The notes below the pieces were generated by a model, which did no database searches, was not told the origin of the DNA, and saw only the letters and a program-made list of their open reading frames with translations. A DNA stretch of 64,000 nucleotides from Morella rubra (lineage: Eukaryota > Streptophyta > Magnoliopsida > Fagales > Myricaceae). The stretch is from NCBI GenBank assembly GCA_003952965.2, contig CM025851.1, positions 15,178,099 to 15,242,098 on the forward strand, given 5' to 3'. The position numbers were made by a program, and so were the translations under genes. This document shows, one piece after another, positions 43,020 through 53,879 of this stretch. Positions within the stretch are counted from its first letter, which is position 1; every line of letters starts with the position of its first letter.

Positions 43020-44670
43020 TAAAAATTTCGTTACACAAGGTGAGTCAGGAATTACAAAACCATCCGAATGTCCTTAAACAACGTTTGCACGGTAATCAGG
43101 GGGACGAAAGGCAAAACGTCACATATTTGCGACTAAAAACATTTGTTAGCATCAGCGAACGCGTATGAATGTTATGCAAAGTCATGCGCACATTGTTTGG
43201 GTGACAAAACACCATTGTCACCCATCAGTCACGCAGGTCAGATCGTCACAAAACTGCAATCCGTCCACACGGTCTGATCATAACGTCTGAACATTTGGGA
43301 CAATATGCGCATGATTGACACGTGTCTATTTCAGAAGACTATGGAGAACAGTTGTGCATGTCCGCATGGTTCCATCCCGTCCGGACGTGTATGACTATAA
43401 TTTCAGCTAATGGTGGTACTCCGCGTTGCACGTTCCAGATGTCTATCCGACTACATTGATCCATCTCATCTGAAAGCCATCATTTCGAGAAGATTTTACT
43501 AACCGTTCACGATTTGCAATTTAATGCTTAGGAATCTGATTGGTCCACGTGGAAAACGGCAAGTCCGCACGGCATGAACATCTCGTCCAAACGGTGTGGA
43601 TGGATTTTAAAGACGAATAGAAGCCATTTGAACAGAAGCTTACATTTTACACATTTTCTCTCCTTAATTTCTCACAGAGGTGCATTCACGTTTTTCGTCC
43701 AAAATCTAGCTCTTCAATCTTATTTCGTGGAGTTCTTTCTATCCAGGTACATTTATCATGTTTTTATTTCGGTTTTTCATTTAAAAATCGTGTTTTTGAT
43801 GTTGTTTACGTAGAAAATTTCATATTAGATTTTCAGCCACCACAGTTGTTTGATGACCGATCTTTGTATTGATATGGATTGCCTAATATTGCAGGATTGT
43901 TTAGGCGATAATTTTGTAATGTTTGGTGTTAGTTTGGGTTAGTTTTGGAGGTGGGGGAGAGGCTGGCCATGGTTGAGTCAATTCGGTCTTCTTCCCCACG
44001 ACATGTCCAGATGGTTTGAAGTTGTCTTGACAGAGAGTTTCAAATTTTCTGCGGTTACTTTTTTTAAACGTTGCATTTTAAGAAGGTTGTGCGGACGTTA
44101 TTAATTTGGCTTGAGGACAGATTTGGCTTTATACGTCTCTATTTAGGTTAAGATATGTACTTGTATTTAAGTGTTTTGAACTGCGTCATTTTTCACCTAA
44201 CGTTCGGATGGCCACTTATAAGCATGCGAACTTGAACTTTAGACGCTGTCATTTGTCTAGGATATATACACATGTTAAAAATTTATTTTTTAGGACTATT
44301 TTGTTGTGAACTATTATTCTAACGTGCACACATTTGTTAACTAAACTAGGTCATTTTATTACCCGTTCGGACAGGTTACTTTAGCGTGCAGACGTTTCTC
44401 CATTATACGCTGTCATTTTGTCTAGTATATATATACATGTTAAAAATTTATTTTTTAGGAGTATTTTGTTGCGGACGGTTGTCTTAGCATGCACACATCT
44501 ATTCCCAAAACTAAGTCATTTCATTAGACATTCGGATGGCTTCTATATGCGTCTGGACGTTTGTTTGCATTGGATGGCATCGTTTTGCATGCTGTGAGAC
44601 TGCTATGTTACACCGTGTGGACTATATTAATTGACTGTTTATTTGTTTTGCTTTATTTTACGGATTAAAA
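43020..44670. other. Left non-coding leader of element D, rich in CGTCCGNACG words
   Basis: Many degenerate copies of cgtccgaacg / cgttcgcacg (for example catccgaatgtcc, gtccacacgg, tccgcacggc, ccgttcggaca). A 164-bp direct duplication lies at about 44236-44570 (gctgtcatt...atacatgttaaaaatttatt). A candidate exon ends near 43746 at caggtac. No open frame of note until 44672. Confidence 0.6.
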
Positions 44671-44671
44671 A

Positions 44672-45328
44672 ATGTCTAAACACCACCGTTCATCATCTTC
44701 CTCATTTGCCGAGACCTCTACGCAACAGCGTACTGAGAGTTCAAAGGATTATATGACGCGGGAGGAGCAGCTAGAGCAGCAGTGGGTTGAGATACTCAGC
44801 CGATCAGTTATTGTAGAGCGTGAGGTCTCTGTTGTTGACTTCGAGGAGATGAAGTATATGAACCGGAGTATCGGCGACATTTTTTATCACTAGGGTTGGA
44901 TCGGGTATCTAAAGAGAGATGGCATAGCTTCTGTAGATCTGGTTCGGGAGTTTTACATTGTACTGCTGGATGTTAAGGATATTGAAGCACTGCTATGGAC
45001 TGTCACTATAGGCGGGGTGATCTTTTAGTTGTCACCAGACATCCTAATGGCATTTATAAGGCTGCAGAGGCTGATTGGAGCATACTCTGCAGTGGAGATG
45101 GCAAACAAGCCAGATGCGAAAGAAATCTTCCGCACTTTCACAGGCCAGAACATGGTGCTCGTTGGACCCTTTCTCAGACAGAAGTTCATGCTCCCTTTCT
45201 GGCATATTCTGCACTTCATTTTCGCCTACGACATCAAGCTGAGGGCTCACACGACAGAGTGTCCTATTTTGAGCGGCGAGCTGATGTTGTCCGTGGCAAG
45301 TGGATGTGTTGTAGTTCTTCCCCTGTAA
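44672..45328 (+). pseudogene. Element D ORF, plant transposon-associated domain
   Basis: One frame interrupted by two TAG codons (44891 and 45026). It reads MSKHHRSSSSSFAETSTQQR, then REEQLEQQWVEILSRSVIVE, VSVVDFEEMKYMNRSIGDIF, (stop) GWIGYLKRDGIASVDLVREF, GGVIF (stop) LSPDILMAFIRLQRLIGAYS, and FRTFTGQNMVLVGPFLRQKF. The pattern ...DFE......(Q)GW...L.......LVREFY......GV.F.LSP.IL is that of the 'putative plant transposon protein' domain (PF20167 by memory), the same as in the Copia-2 extra ORF. Both TAGs could be one C-to-T change from CAG. A good splice donor (gtaagt) occurs at 45325, just before the frame ends, so the exon probably ends there. Function unknown. Confidence 0.7.
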
Positions 45329-45414
45329 GTCTTCCTGACTCTTCGGGCTTAGGAGAAGATCACTTCTTCTGCTACGTTGTCGTACAATCTACTCTTGACA
45401 TAGTTCCTCCATAG

Positions 45415-45483
45415 TGTGGGCTGCATGGATAGTCCGGATGAGGAAAGGAAGGGGCCTATCAGTCCCATCTATCGGACCACTTT
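45415..45483 (+). other. Element D coding remnant upstream of the inserted element
   Basis: A short Met frame (MDSPDEERKGPISPIYRTT) that continues on the other side of the 1.48-kb insertion at 46965 as LSHSEAQLRP, with the inserted element removed. Confidence 0.4.
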
Positions 45484-46964
45484 GGGCTTGTTTGGAAAAG
45501 GGTTTAAGTTTTGGTTTTGGTTTTGGTTTTAAATTTTAAATTTCAAATTTTAAGATTAAAATATTGTTTTGTTGTAAGGGTTTGTTTGGTTGATTAAGAT
45601 TTGGAATGATTTTATATTTTATGAAAATAAATAATATTATTTTATAGTTATTATAATATTCAAAAAATAAAAACATAAAAAATAAAAATAAAAATAAAAA
45701 ATAAGAAAAAATATATAATTCAAAAAATAAGTAGAAAATGGTTTCATAAATATAAAAATAGATAAAATATCAAACTAATAAAAAATATTCTTACAAATAA
45801 AAAGACAAGATAAAAAACGTGCAAAATTTTATAAAACAAATAAAATTTTAGAAAAATAATTAAAAAGCTATAACTTCAAAAAAATTGATTAACATTTTCA
45901 AAAATAAAAACTTAACAAAGCAAATATAATAATTATCAAAATTATTACAATCATTTAAATCATCCAATGAGTTAACTTAAAAGCAACAAATAGTTACACA
46001 ATCACAATTCTAATTTATTATAAAACTGCACAAATAACTAAGATGTTTTAATTATTTGTATTTTCTGAATAAATCAAGATGTTGTGTGTTTTTTTGTTTG
46101 AGCATGTTTCTTGCATATCTTTAAGTTGAAAGTTCAGTTGTAGCTTGTATACATATTCGTCCACCAACAAATGATCAGTGCTATCACTTCCAATAACACA
46201 TCTCAATCAGTATTCACAATAGGTTCATGGGGTTCAAGGCATCTCCTAATTTGCTTTGTAATGTGCTATACGTGGGGGAGGAAGGATGCTATACATGGGG
46301 GAGGGGCCCCTAACCCCTTTCTCCACGCATGAAGTCCCTTAAAGCGCTATGTAAAGGAGAAGCTATAGCAATGGCCAATGGGGGATAGATTTGCACTGCA
46401 ACAAAGAGGATAGTTGCAATTGTCCTTGTTTGCGGAAGGCCACTAAGGGAAAACACATGGGCGTTCATCAAAGATGTGCAGAGGACACACAAGATCTTGC
46501 TTTCTTTACACAACGGGCATTGATGTAAACAAAATTTTGATAATGATTATATTTGCTAATTATTGTTAAGTTTTTATTTTTCAAAATTTTAATCAATTTC
46601 TTCGAATTTATAGTTTTTATTATTTTTGTAAAATTTTATTTGTTTTATAAAATTTTGCATGATTTTTATCTTATCTTTTTAATTTTAACATATTTTTTAT
46701 TAGTTTGATATTTTATCTATTTTTATATTTATAAAACCATTTTTTACTTATTTTTTGAATTATATATTTTTTCTGATTTTTTATTTTTTATTTTTTGAAT
46801 ATTATAATAATATTATTATTTAATTTAATAAAACATAAATCATTCAAAATCTTAATCAACCAAACAAACCCTTACAACAAAATAATATTTTAATCTTAAA
46901 ATTTGAAATTTAAAATCAAAACCAAAACCAAAACCAAAACTTAAACCCTTTTCCAAACAAGCCC
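45484..46964. mobile_element. Element with long terminal inverted repeats (about 430 bp), PIF/Harbinger-like ends
   Basis: Starts gggcttgtttggaaaaggg and ends in its exact complement cccttttccaaacaagccc. The inverted arms run from 45484 to about 45935 and from about 46535 to 46964. ttt flanks both sides (45481-45483, 46965-46967), a 3-bp target duplication as in PIF/Harbinger. The arms contain a short ttttgg repeat and AT-rich sequence. The middle (46080-46510) is different: a minus-strand frame (67 codons) with TRTIATILFVAVQIYPPLAI-like hydrophobic sequence, unidentified. No transposase. Confidence 0.8.
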
Positions 46965-46999
46965 TTTAAGTCACTCCGAGGCTCAGCTTAGGCCGTAAC

Positions 47000-47331
47000 A
47001 ACGGGCTCCTGCTCCCTGACAGCAGCAGCAAGTGGAGGAGCCCCCTCGTAGTGTGCATCAGGAGCGACTTGCTTGGGCCGATGCTTGGATGGCGAACTTG
47101 AAGGGGATGGTTGAGATTGCTATTTCGCCGACGCATCAGTTATTCGTCAACTTGAGGACCCGTGTCTCCTCTATGGAGACTCAGATGATGGGATTGCAGC
47201 CATTCCTCACTACCACTCCGGGCACTTTGAGAGTGATGTCGAGGAGGTTGGGCGCCATTGAGGATCAGCTCGAAAAGATGAGCAAGTCCATGGGGGAGGG
47301 ATCCAGTCAACCCCGTCCGCAGCATGATTAG
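47000..47331 (+). pseudogene. Element D coiled-coil exon, copy 1
   Basis: The open part from 47032 reads MEEPPRSVHQERLAWADAWM, ANLKGMVEIAISPTHQLFVN, LRTRVSSMETQMMGLQPFL and ends GAIEDQLEKMSKSMGEGSSQ. Just upstream, in the same frame, a TAA and a TGA interrupt QRAPAP and QQQQ residues. The heptad-like spacing (L/V/M at a and d) suggests a coiled coil. A diverged paralogue lies at 48935-49348. Confidence 0.55.
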
Positions 47332-47539
47332 GACTGTCTTCTTATTTTTATCTTACATTATGTTTTTTGGACATTTATTAGCATATTTTATTTTTTTGTG
47401 GATATTTATTTTGGGTTTGTATTTTGGATATTTACATTAATTTTGTTTAATGATGGTTATTATTCATCTTTTTTTATTATGGTTTAATATTTACCTTTGA
47501 GGGTTTGGATATGTTAATACTTCAAATGTAATGTTCATG

Positions 47540-47935
47540 ATCTGTAACTTAGAATGTTATTAACTGAAACACATAGAATCTTATGTTAAAATTTAAGATG
47601 AAATACATAAGTAATTAATTCATAAGAAATGAATAATTAATAAATGTAGTATCAAAATTATTGAAGTATATATATTAACTATAACACTTAGAATCTTATG
47701 TTAAATTTAAGATGAAATTCATAAGTAATTTATTGAATAATTAATAAATGTAGAAATTGTAAATGTAGATGTCAATAAATTAGAATATATATATATATAT
47801 TAACTGTAACACTTAGAATCTTATGTTAAAATTTAAGATGAAATACATAAGTAATTAATTTAAAAGAAATGAATAATTAATAAATGTAGTATCAAAATTA
47901 TTTTAGTATCTATATATATATAATTAATAAAAGGA
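47540..47935. repeat. Tandem repeat, 115-125 bp, three copies
   Basis: tagaatcttatgttaaa recurs with starts near 47574, 47689 and 47814; each copy also has taagatgaaat(a/t)cataagtaatt, gaataattaataaatgtag and a TA-rich tail. The TA tails vary in length. Confidence 0.88.
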
Positions 47936-47999
47936 CGTGTTTAACGTAATTTATGTACATAGTTAGCGTTCGGACTTCTTCTTAAAAATTCGGACGGTT

Positions 48000-48900
48000 G
48001 TTGTTGAATAAACGACGCCATTTATTCAATGAAAAATGGTGTGTTGTTCTCTAAATAAGGCGTCCGCACGTTTTAATTGCTTGTGCAGAAGTTCATTTTC
48101 TAATACGACATCGTGAAGTTTGATGTAAAACGGTATCGTTGGCTTGTTCGAACAATTTATTGTATTTAATTCACAAAGCATCCAGACGGCTTCAAAATTG
48201 TTGGCAGTAAATTTTCTTTTCAAAATTTGCAGGCAACCACATTCGGATGTAACTTCTTACTGTCCGAACATCTTTTTCAAGGAATTAAGTGGCCAAAACC
48301 CAAAAACAATGTTCATTTCGCAACTCTCCCAAAAGCTTATAAAAATCCTCTCCAATTCGTCTTAGCTCGGATTTCTTCTTGAAGAATCATTTGAATCATT
48401 GAGGAGGAGGGTCAGGCATAGATTGCTCAAACTTTGGGTGGATTGGAGCACATTTTTGGGATTTGGAAACTTTTAGAGGTATGGTGTTTTACGATTTTTG
48501 TGGGTTTTGAGTAAAAATGTGTTATTTTGCTTGATTGTTCTGTTTTTAGGATTGTAATGGGTCGGTGGGCGTGTGATTATCGAAGGATCTGTTCTTTGAT
48601 CATCACAGTCTGGACGTTTAATGTAGACGATCTGAACGATGTTTAGGCAATTCAAATTGTTCAGACAGCCTACAGGGCGTGCTGACGTTTCTTCATGAAA
48701 CGGCATCTTTTTATTTTTGTTTAGTGCGGAAAGCTGTCAATACATATGAATGGTTTTGCGTGAAATTTATTTAATATTTGTTTTCTTAATTCTTAAATTG
48801 TCCAAGTTATGAAAAATTTGGGATTAGACTATCTGTAATGTACATAAATGTTGATCTGGTCATTAATCAGTTTTTGTTGATGTTTGAATGGTTTTTGTTA
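48000..48900 (+). other. Second leader-like region of element D
   Basis: Again rich in cgttcggac / cgtccgcac words. Contains a CT-rich piece near 48330-48400 with cttataaaaatcc, a possible TATA, upstream of the second exon copy. No frame of note. Confidence 0.4.
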
Positions 48901-48907
48901 GGTTAGT

Positions 48908-49348
48908 TATGGATCGCTCTGGAAAAGTATCACCAAGGCCGAGGTACAGACTAAGCGACCAGCTTGGGTAGACAATATGGTATTGGAGCTGAGGGAGAGT
49001 ATGCGAACGATAGTGGAGCTGAAGCATATGTTGTGCATGGATCTCCATACCCGCTTGATCACTCTGGAGACTAACTTTGATTTCACGGAGAGGGGTCTGA
49101 GGGAGGAGCTAAATGCTATGCAGATGGAACTGATTTTTGTGAGAGAACATGTGTCCCAGTTGCACCAGTCTCTCCATACCGTTCCGATACAACTCCGGAC
49201 ACTCATCAAATGGGTGGATATTATGGAGGAGCAGTTGGAACATGTTTGTGACGCCATTGGACAAGATCTCGATGAGCCAGTTCGGCGTCGTGATTCAGAC
49301 TCGTCTCTGGTTTATGTATTTTCGTTATTATTACTTATGCTTCGTTAA
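48908..49348 (+). pseudogene. Element D coiled-coil exon, copy 2
   Basis: The frame reads TKAEVQTKRPAWVDNMVLEL, RESMRTIVELKHMLCMDLHT, RLITLETNFDFTERGLREEL, and ends WVDIMEEQLEHVCDAIGQDL. It lines up with copy 1: (R/K)..AW.D.M...L..(S)M..I.E........LHTR...LET, and EEQLE......G. A 49-base intron-like run with cttttgttag precedes it. A further, inverted copy is at 63700-64000. Product unknown. Confidence 0.6.
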
Positions 49349-49399
49349 TGTCCTGCTTGTACTAAAATTTATAATTATGTTTCTCGTTTGGTATTTCTA

Positions 49400-50203
49400 C
49401 AAACAGTTATTTTATATTATGTACTTGCTTTTGATTGTGTATTTTATTTATTATTATGTCGGTTAGATATTTGTAGACCATTAGTAATTTTATCTTATAT
49501 CTAATATAATGTTTTCATATTAAATGCATAATTAAATAAATTAAATTTGAGGATTACTCTATTATAATTTACAGCAGTTCGGACGCATTAATAAAGTTTG
49601 GACGTCCGCTGATATGTTACTCGTCCGCACGGGTTACCATTGCATAACGTCCGAACTCAACTCCACTGTCCTCACGTCCTTATTGAAGCAATGTCCGTAC
49701 ATTCTAGAGCCGTTCGCACAATATATTCGTGGCAATTTCTTTTTTCTTAGGACAAAGACATTAAGTGTCTGCACATTGTTTATTAGCGTGCAGACAATGA
49801 ACCTGCTTACAAAATTACATTTTAACACAGAAATTCACTTCGTGCAAACCTGTATTAGAGACGTTCGCACTGGTTTCCATGACGAAATTGATTTTTTCAT
49901 GTAATAAATTGATGCTCGCATAGGACATGCGAATAGAAAAAAAAAAAAAAAGAAAGAAAGGGGAATCCATGACGTATTTATATTTGTCACAAAAATTGAA
50001 GGCCGTCCGAACCTTCTATGTTGGCGTCCGGACACTATTTCCTGAGAAACCTCACAAATTGTCACCCAAAAAAAAGGGTGACACATTTCTCCTATCAAAC
50101 CAGGTGTCAAAATGTTTTTGCACCAATAACTTTTGCTGACAAATTTTAACTGTACTTTAGGTGACAAAAACTTTTGACACCCAAAGCTGATTTTGTTGTA
50201 GTG
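49400..50203. repeat. Right subterminal region of element D
   Basis: Alternates cgtccgcacg-like and tgtcacc words: gtccgcacgggttacc, agcgtgcagac, cgtccgaacc, tgtcacccaaaa, ggtgacaaaaac, gacacccaaagc. Matches the inverse copy from 63205. Confidence 0.7.
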
Positions 50204-51043
50204 CGTGTGTCGGTGAAGGGTTTACTCTAGCTGCTGGATTAATGTTAATGGATGGCATGATCTTTTTTTTTCTCAGCAATTATAATGGCATGATCGGCTT
50301 GTGATCTTCTAGCTATCTGCTGGATTATTGGACTAGGTATATTTTAAAGTTTACTTAAGAGTACCGAAAGAACATATCAAGATATGTTCAAAAATTTTAA
50401 TGTTTGAATGATATGAATATACAAAACTTAATACATATAAGTCGACGTATCTTTCTCCTTCCAAATTGAACCTCGCAAGGTTCTTCTAATTTCTTCATAC
50501 TTTTAAAATAAAGCGTAAGTCCTCTTTAATTTGACAATATACTTAAGCCTCTCACATTAACCGGGTGCCATTCAACCCAATCAGAGCTGCAAATCTTCGA
50601 TCAAGTGTCAATTACAAGCTTATACACTGAATTGAACCAGGTGACATAGATGGATAAGGAAATTCTGGAATTAGATTATATATAAAAATGATTAAGTTGA
50701 TATACAATCTCAAATTATGGACATCTAATCACAATCAAATTAAAGTTTAAACCCTCAGTTGGGACCTCGATCTCATGTATGCGCAAACAATTTGAGGAGG
50801 CAGACTTTGTGAAAGCCTTAATTAAATAATATTCCTTCGACGAACATGACCAATAAACTAGAAATCAAGTTGAATAGAAAATATATCGGGAATGTTCAAC
50901 TCCACGATTACCCCACAATTGAACCTGGTTCCTATTCGAGTTGGACCAATTGTTACTGAGGATTAATCTGCCCAAGCTTCACGACCAACCTAGGTTGAGT
51001 ACGTAGTCTCCTCTAGCTGTTGAGGCCAAGTGTCAAATCATCA
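50204..51043. other. Intergenic, no gene seen
   Basis: AT-rich; no frame or repeat that I could place. Confidence 0.4.
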
Positions 51044-51529
51044 TCAAGAATTGAGGAGACATGGTTTGCAGGTTTGGTCGGCCAGCTGGATGTAGATGAA
51101 AGGGCTGGAGAAAATGGGACCCCAGGGGATAGGGGGGTTAGCAGACGGGAGTATGGAAGGAATTAAGCCCGTGAATGGGGTATTATGGCCGGTGGAAGAG
51201 GGAGGCTCGTGGGGGATGGCTACGGGGGAAATGGGGGAACACGGTGAAACATATAGGGGAGAATAAGGAACATATACGGGAGAATAACGGTTCTTACTCT
51301 CAAGGGGAAGAGTTGAACTAGGATTCGCAAGCAAGAGTCTCATGTTGGTAGCAGTGGGAGAGGCAGGTTTATGCATGAGAATTATAGGAGTCAATGTCGA
51401 TACAGTTTTCTTTCTACAAAGAAAAGACAATAGTAAAGCATCCGAAAAAATTGAGATTTTACCTCTTGAAGCATTGGGCTCAAAGAAGGTTCGAAAAACA
51501 GCGATGAAGAATGAGCAGGCTGTTCTCAA
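51044..51529 (-). other. Unidentified proline-rich reading frame
   Basis: A 161-codon open frame on the minus strand, the longest unexplained one. Begins MRTACSFFIAVFRTFFEPNA; the second half is rich in Pro and Tyr (YSPVYVPYSPLYVSP, then PISPVAIPHEPPSSTGHN). No domain recognised and no clear start context. The plus strand of the same stretch is stop-rich. It could be a decayed retroelement gag/ORF1 linker. Confidence 0.3.
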
Positions 51530-51691
51530 TCAAGACAGTAATCAGAAGAGAGTTTGTCGCCCTTGTTAGGGGCGCTGAAGTTTAATGGAAACGTAATCTG
51601 CCAGTTAAGGACTAAAGGCAGGCATATAAAAGAGGATCTTCTATACTTAGATAAATAAAACTTTTACTTACTTGCTTTTGGGCTTCTCCAG

Positions 51692-53530
51692 CTAAACCTC
51701 TCCACATATCAAAGCCTCCACGATATCTGGATCGTGACCATCAAAGGCTGGGTTGATTGTCATAGCTTCAGCACTGAAAGCACAATTGGAGGTAGAGATT
51801 GACATTGAAGTTGCCAAAATTTCATGAGCCATCTTTCCAAGAGTTGGAAAATTTTGGCTATTAGTATGCCACCAGCTCAAGATATCAAACTCTCCTTCTG
51901 TATGAAGGATACAATACTCTTCTAAAAATCGATCGAGTTTTGCCTTTGTGAAATAGCACCGGTAACACCACGTTTAGAATTGTACCACATGCTTAACATA
52001 TGACAATCATCATAATATGATATCATGTTATCACTAGCATCACGGATTCTTGAAGAAGATAATATTGCCTCCGTGGCAAGATCCTTCACATAATCATTGA
52101 AAAGTCCATTAAGAGCATTGCGAATAGGTGCCAAGTGTGTCTCAGCATCACAACTATAGAATTTCTCAAATACAAATTTCACAAAGTCTAATTTTCTTAA
52201 TGGGTCTAGAATCACTGCAATTACTAAAAATGTACGACACTCACAAAAATACTTGTCAAACTTCACTTTCATTATACTTGCCATAAGAATGTATGGATGT
52301 TCACTCTCTTGTCACTTGAGCAAATAGTAACGAATGTCACAGACCTTGGGAAAGTACAAATTTGTAGTAAGGCATTTGCATTCTGATAATCTGTAGATGA
52401 CATCATATAGCCCATTCCTACCCAGATGGATTCATCGTGAACTCACAATTCTCATTCTCTACATAAGAAAAGGCTTCCTGGAACTCCAGTGCACTCTCAA
52501 GCATGAGAAAGGAGGAAACCCAACTCGTAGGAAAATCTTCAGAGGTAATCTTCTTGCCTTGCAAATTATGGAGCTGCCTTATAGCATATTCGAACTTCTC
52601 TTTGCCAAGTGTTGTCTCCTAAACGTATTTTATAGTCTTCCTTATCTTATGAAGTATGTCACTTATCTCATACAATCCATCCTGAACAAGGCCACTTATC
52701 ATGTGTGTGGTGCAACAGATGTAGAAGAAGTGTTTGCAGCAAAACTGGTTATTACCTTGATCAGCAAGCTGGCTTTTTAGCATTTCAACTATGTTGTCAT
52801 TTGACAAACATCTAAAGTTATAGAGCATAATTTCTTGTCCATGTTCCACTCCAGTAGAAAACTTACTACCGTTTCAAACAGAGTTGGTCCCAAATCATTG
52901 CACTTCACAGCAAGAATTTTCTTCTTTAGTCTCTACCCATCTTCAATGAATTGTAGAGTGAAAAAACAATGCACATTCTTCTTACTATGACACGTCCAAA
53001 ACTTAATTGTTAAGCTAAAGGGAGGAGGAAGCATACTCAAATATTCATAGAGTTTCATCTTTTCTTCTTTGTATACAAGAAGAATGTCAGCCTTGAAAGC
53101 GTCTTGTGTCTGAAGTTTGAATTTCGGTTGTAAATTCTTCACAAAAATTTCAAAGAACTCATGCTCAACTATTTTCAATGGATACCCATTCTTAATAATC
53201 ATTCTTGCCACATCTAAGCGACTCCTTTCTTCATCAAATACAAGTTATTTCCTCATTATGTGCTGCGCTAGACATTTTAGCAGGACATCTTAACAAGTGA
53301 TTTCTTAGGTTTGTGGTCCCACTTTTGCTTGACCCTATGAAATCCTTGTTACAGTGCATACACACAACCCGATCTTTCCCAGCTACTTTAACCTTCTTGA
53401 AGTCCTTCCAAACCTTAGACACTAACTTTGTTCATTTAGAAGGAGGTAAGGGTGCTGAAATTTCCTCGTATGTGTCATCGTGCATTTGAATCCTTGAAAA
53501 TGAAGGTGTAATCCCTGTCGAATCTTCCAT
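51692..53530 (-). pseudogene. hAT transposase (BED-type), degenerate
   Basis: Read from 53530 down: the likely start MEDSTGITPSFSRIQMHDDT, a TGA, then the BED zinc finger SKVWKDFKKVKVAGKDRVVC, MHCNKDFIGSSKSGTTNLRN and HLLRCP (53422-53234); ARMIIKNGYPLKIVEHEFFE and SLTIKFWTCH (53211-52933); the centre SITLDVCQ and VQDGLYEISDILHKIRKTIK (52849-52619); MKVKFDKYFCECRTFLVIAV and ILDPLRKLDFVKFVFEKFY (52284-51922); and the hAT dimerisation block SWWHTNSQNFPTLGKMAHEI, LATSMSISTSNCAFSAEAM, VEALICGE (51880-51692). About 610 codons, near full length for Ac/ZABED-type hAT. Several stops and frameshifts make it inactive. The domain order is intact, so it is a decayed full-length copy. Terminal repeats were not found. 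Confidence 0.92.
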
Positions 53531-53868
53531 CTTGGTTACTTTCTTCCCTAAAATCGATAAACCCGTCAGTAGTGGAAGAGATATAGCGAGTGTTCAAACC
53601 ACTTTAAGCTTTTTTTTTTGTTTTTTTCTAAGTCAAACCACTTTAAGCTTAAAAGATAGGAATTTGACATATCAGTATCGCCTTTGATGAGTGGGTAATT
53701 TGAGAAAATACAAAGCTAGTCAAGACGTAAAAGGGTTCCTACGAATTACATTTTCATTTTCTAGGCGGGATTCCAAAGTACAATATTCTACAACCTTATG
53801 ATACCTGCAATTGTGAATTGTACTACGTCCCATATATATTGGGTTCCTAATTTTTTTGGTTCCTCATA
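53531..53868. other. Spacer with TT-rich tracts, no gene seen
   Basis: accactttaagc is repeated at 53597 and 53637 around a T-rich run. Probably the 5' flank of the hAT transposase pseudogene. Nothing else. Confidence 0.4.
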
Positions 53869-53879
53869 CACTAAAAAAC

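Larger units (their letters stand above)
42545..50203 (+). mobile_element. CACTA-type element D, 7.7 kb, with a broken transposon-type ORF
   Basis: Left end cactacaagaaaattgaca, right end (complement) cactacaacaaaatcagctt. Subterminal gggtgtcaaaa and ttttgtcacc words occur at both ends (42950-43030 and 50050-50190). Flanking triplets are tgt and cgt, an imperfect 3-bp duplication. A second copy of the same family, opposite in orientation, starts at 63205. The element carries a broken ORF (44672 onward), a duplicated exon, and several nested insertions. I did not find a CACTA transposase (TNP2-like) in it, so it is probably non-autonomous or its transposase is lost. Confidence 0.75.
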
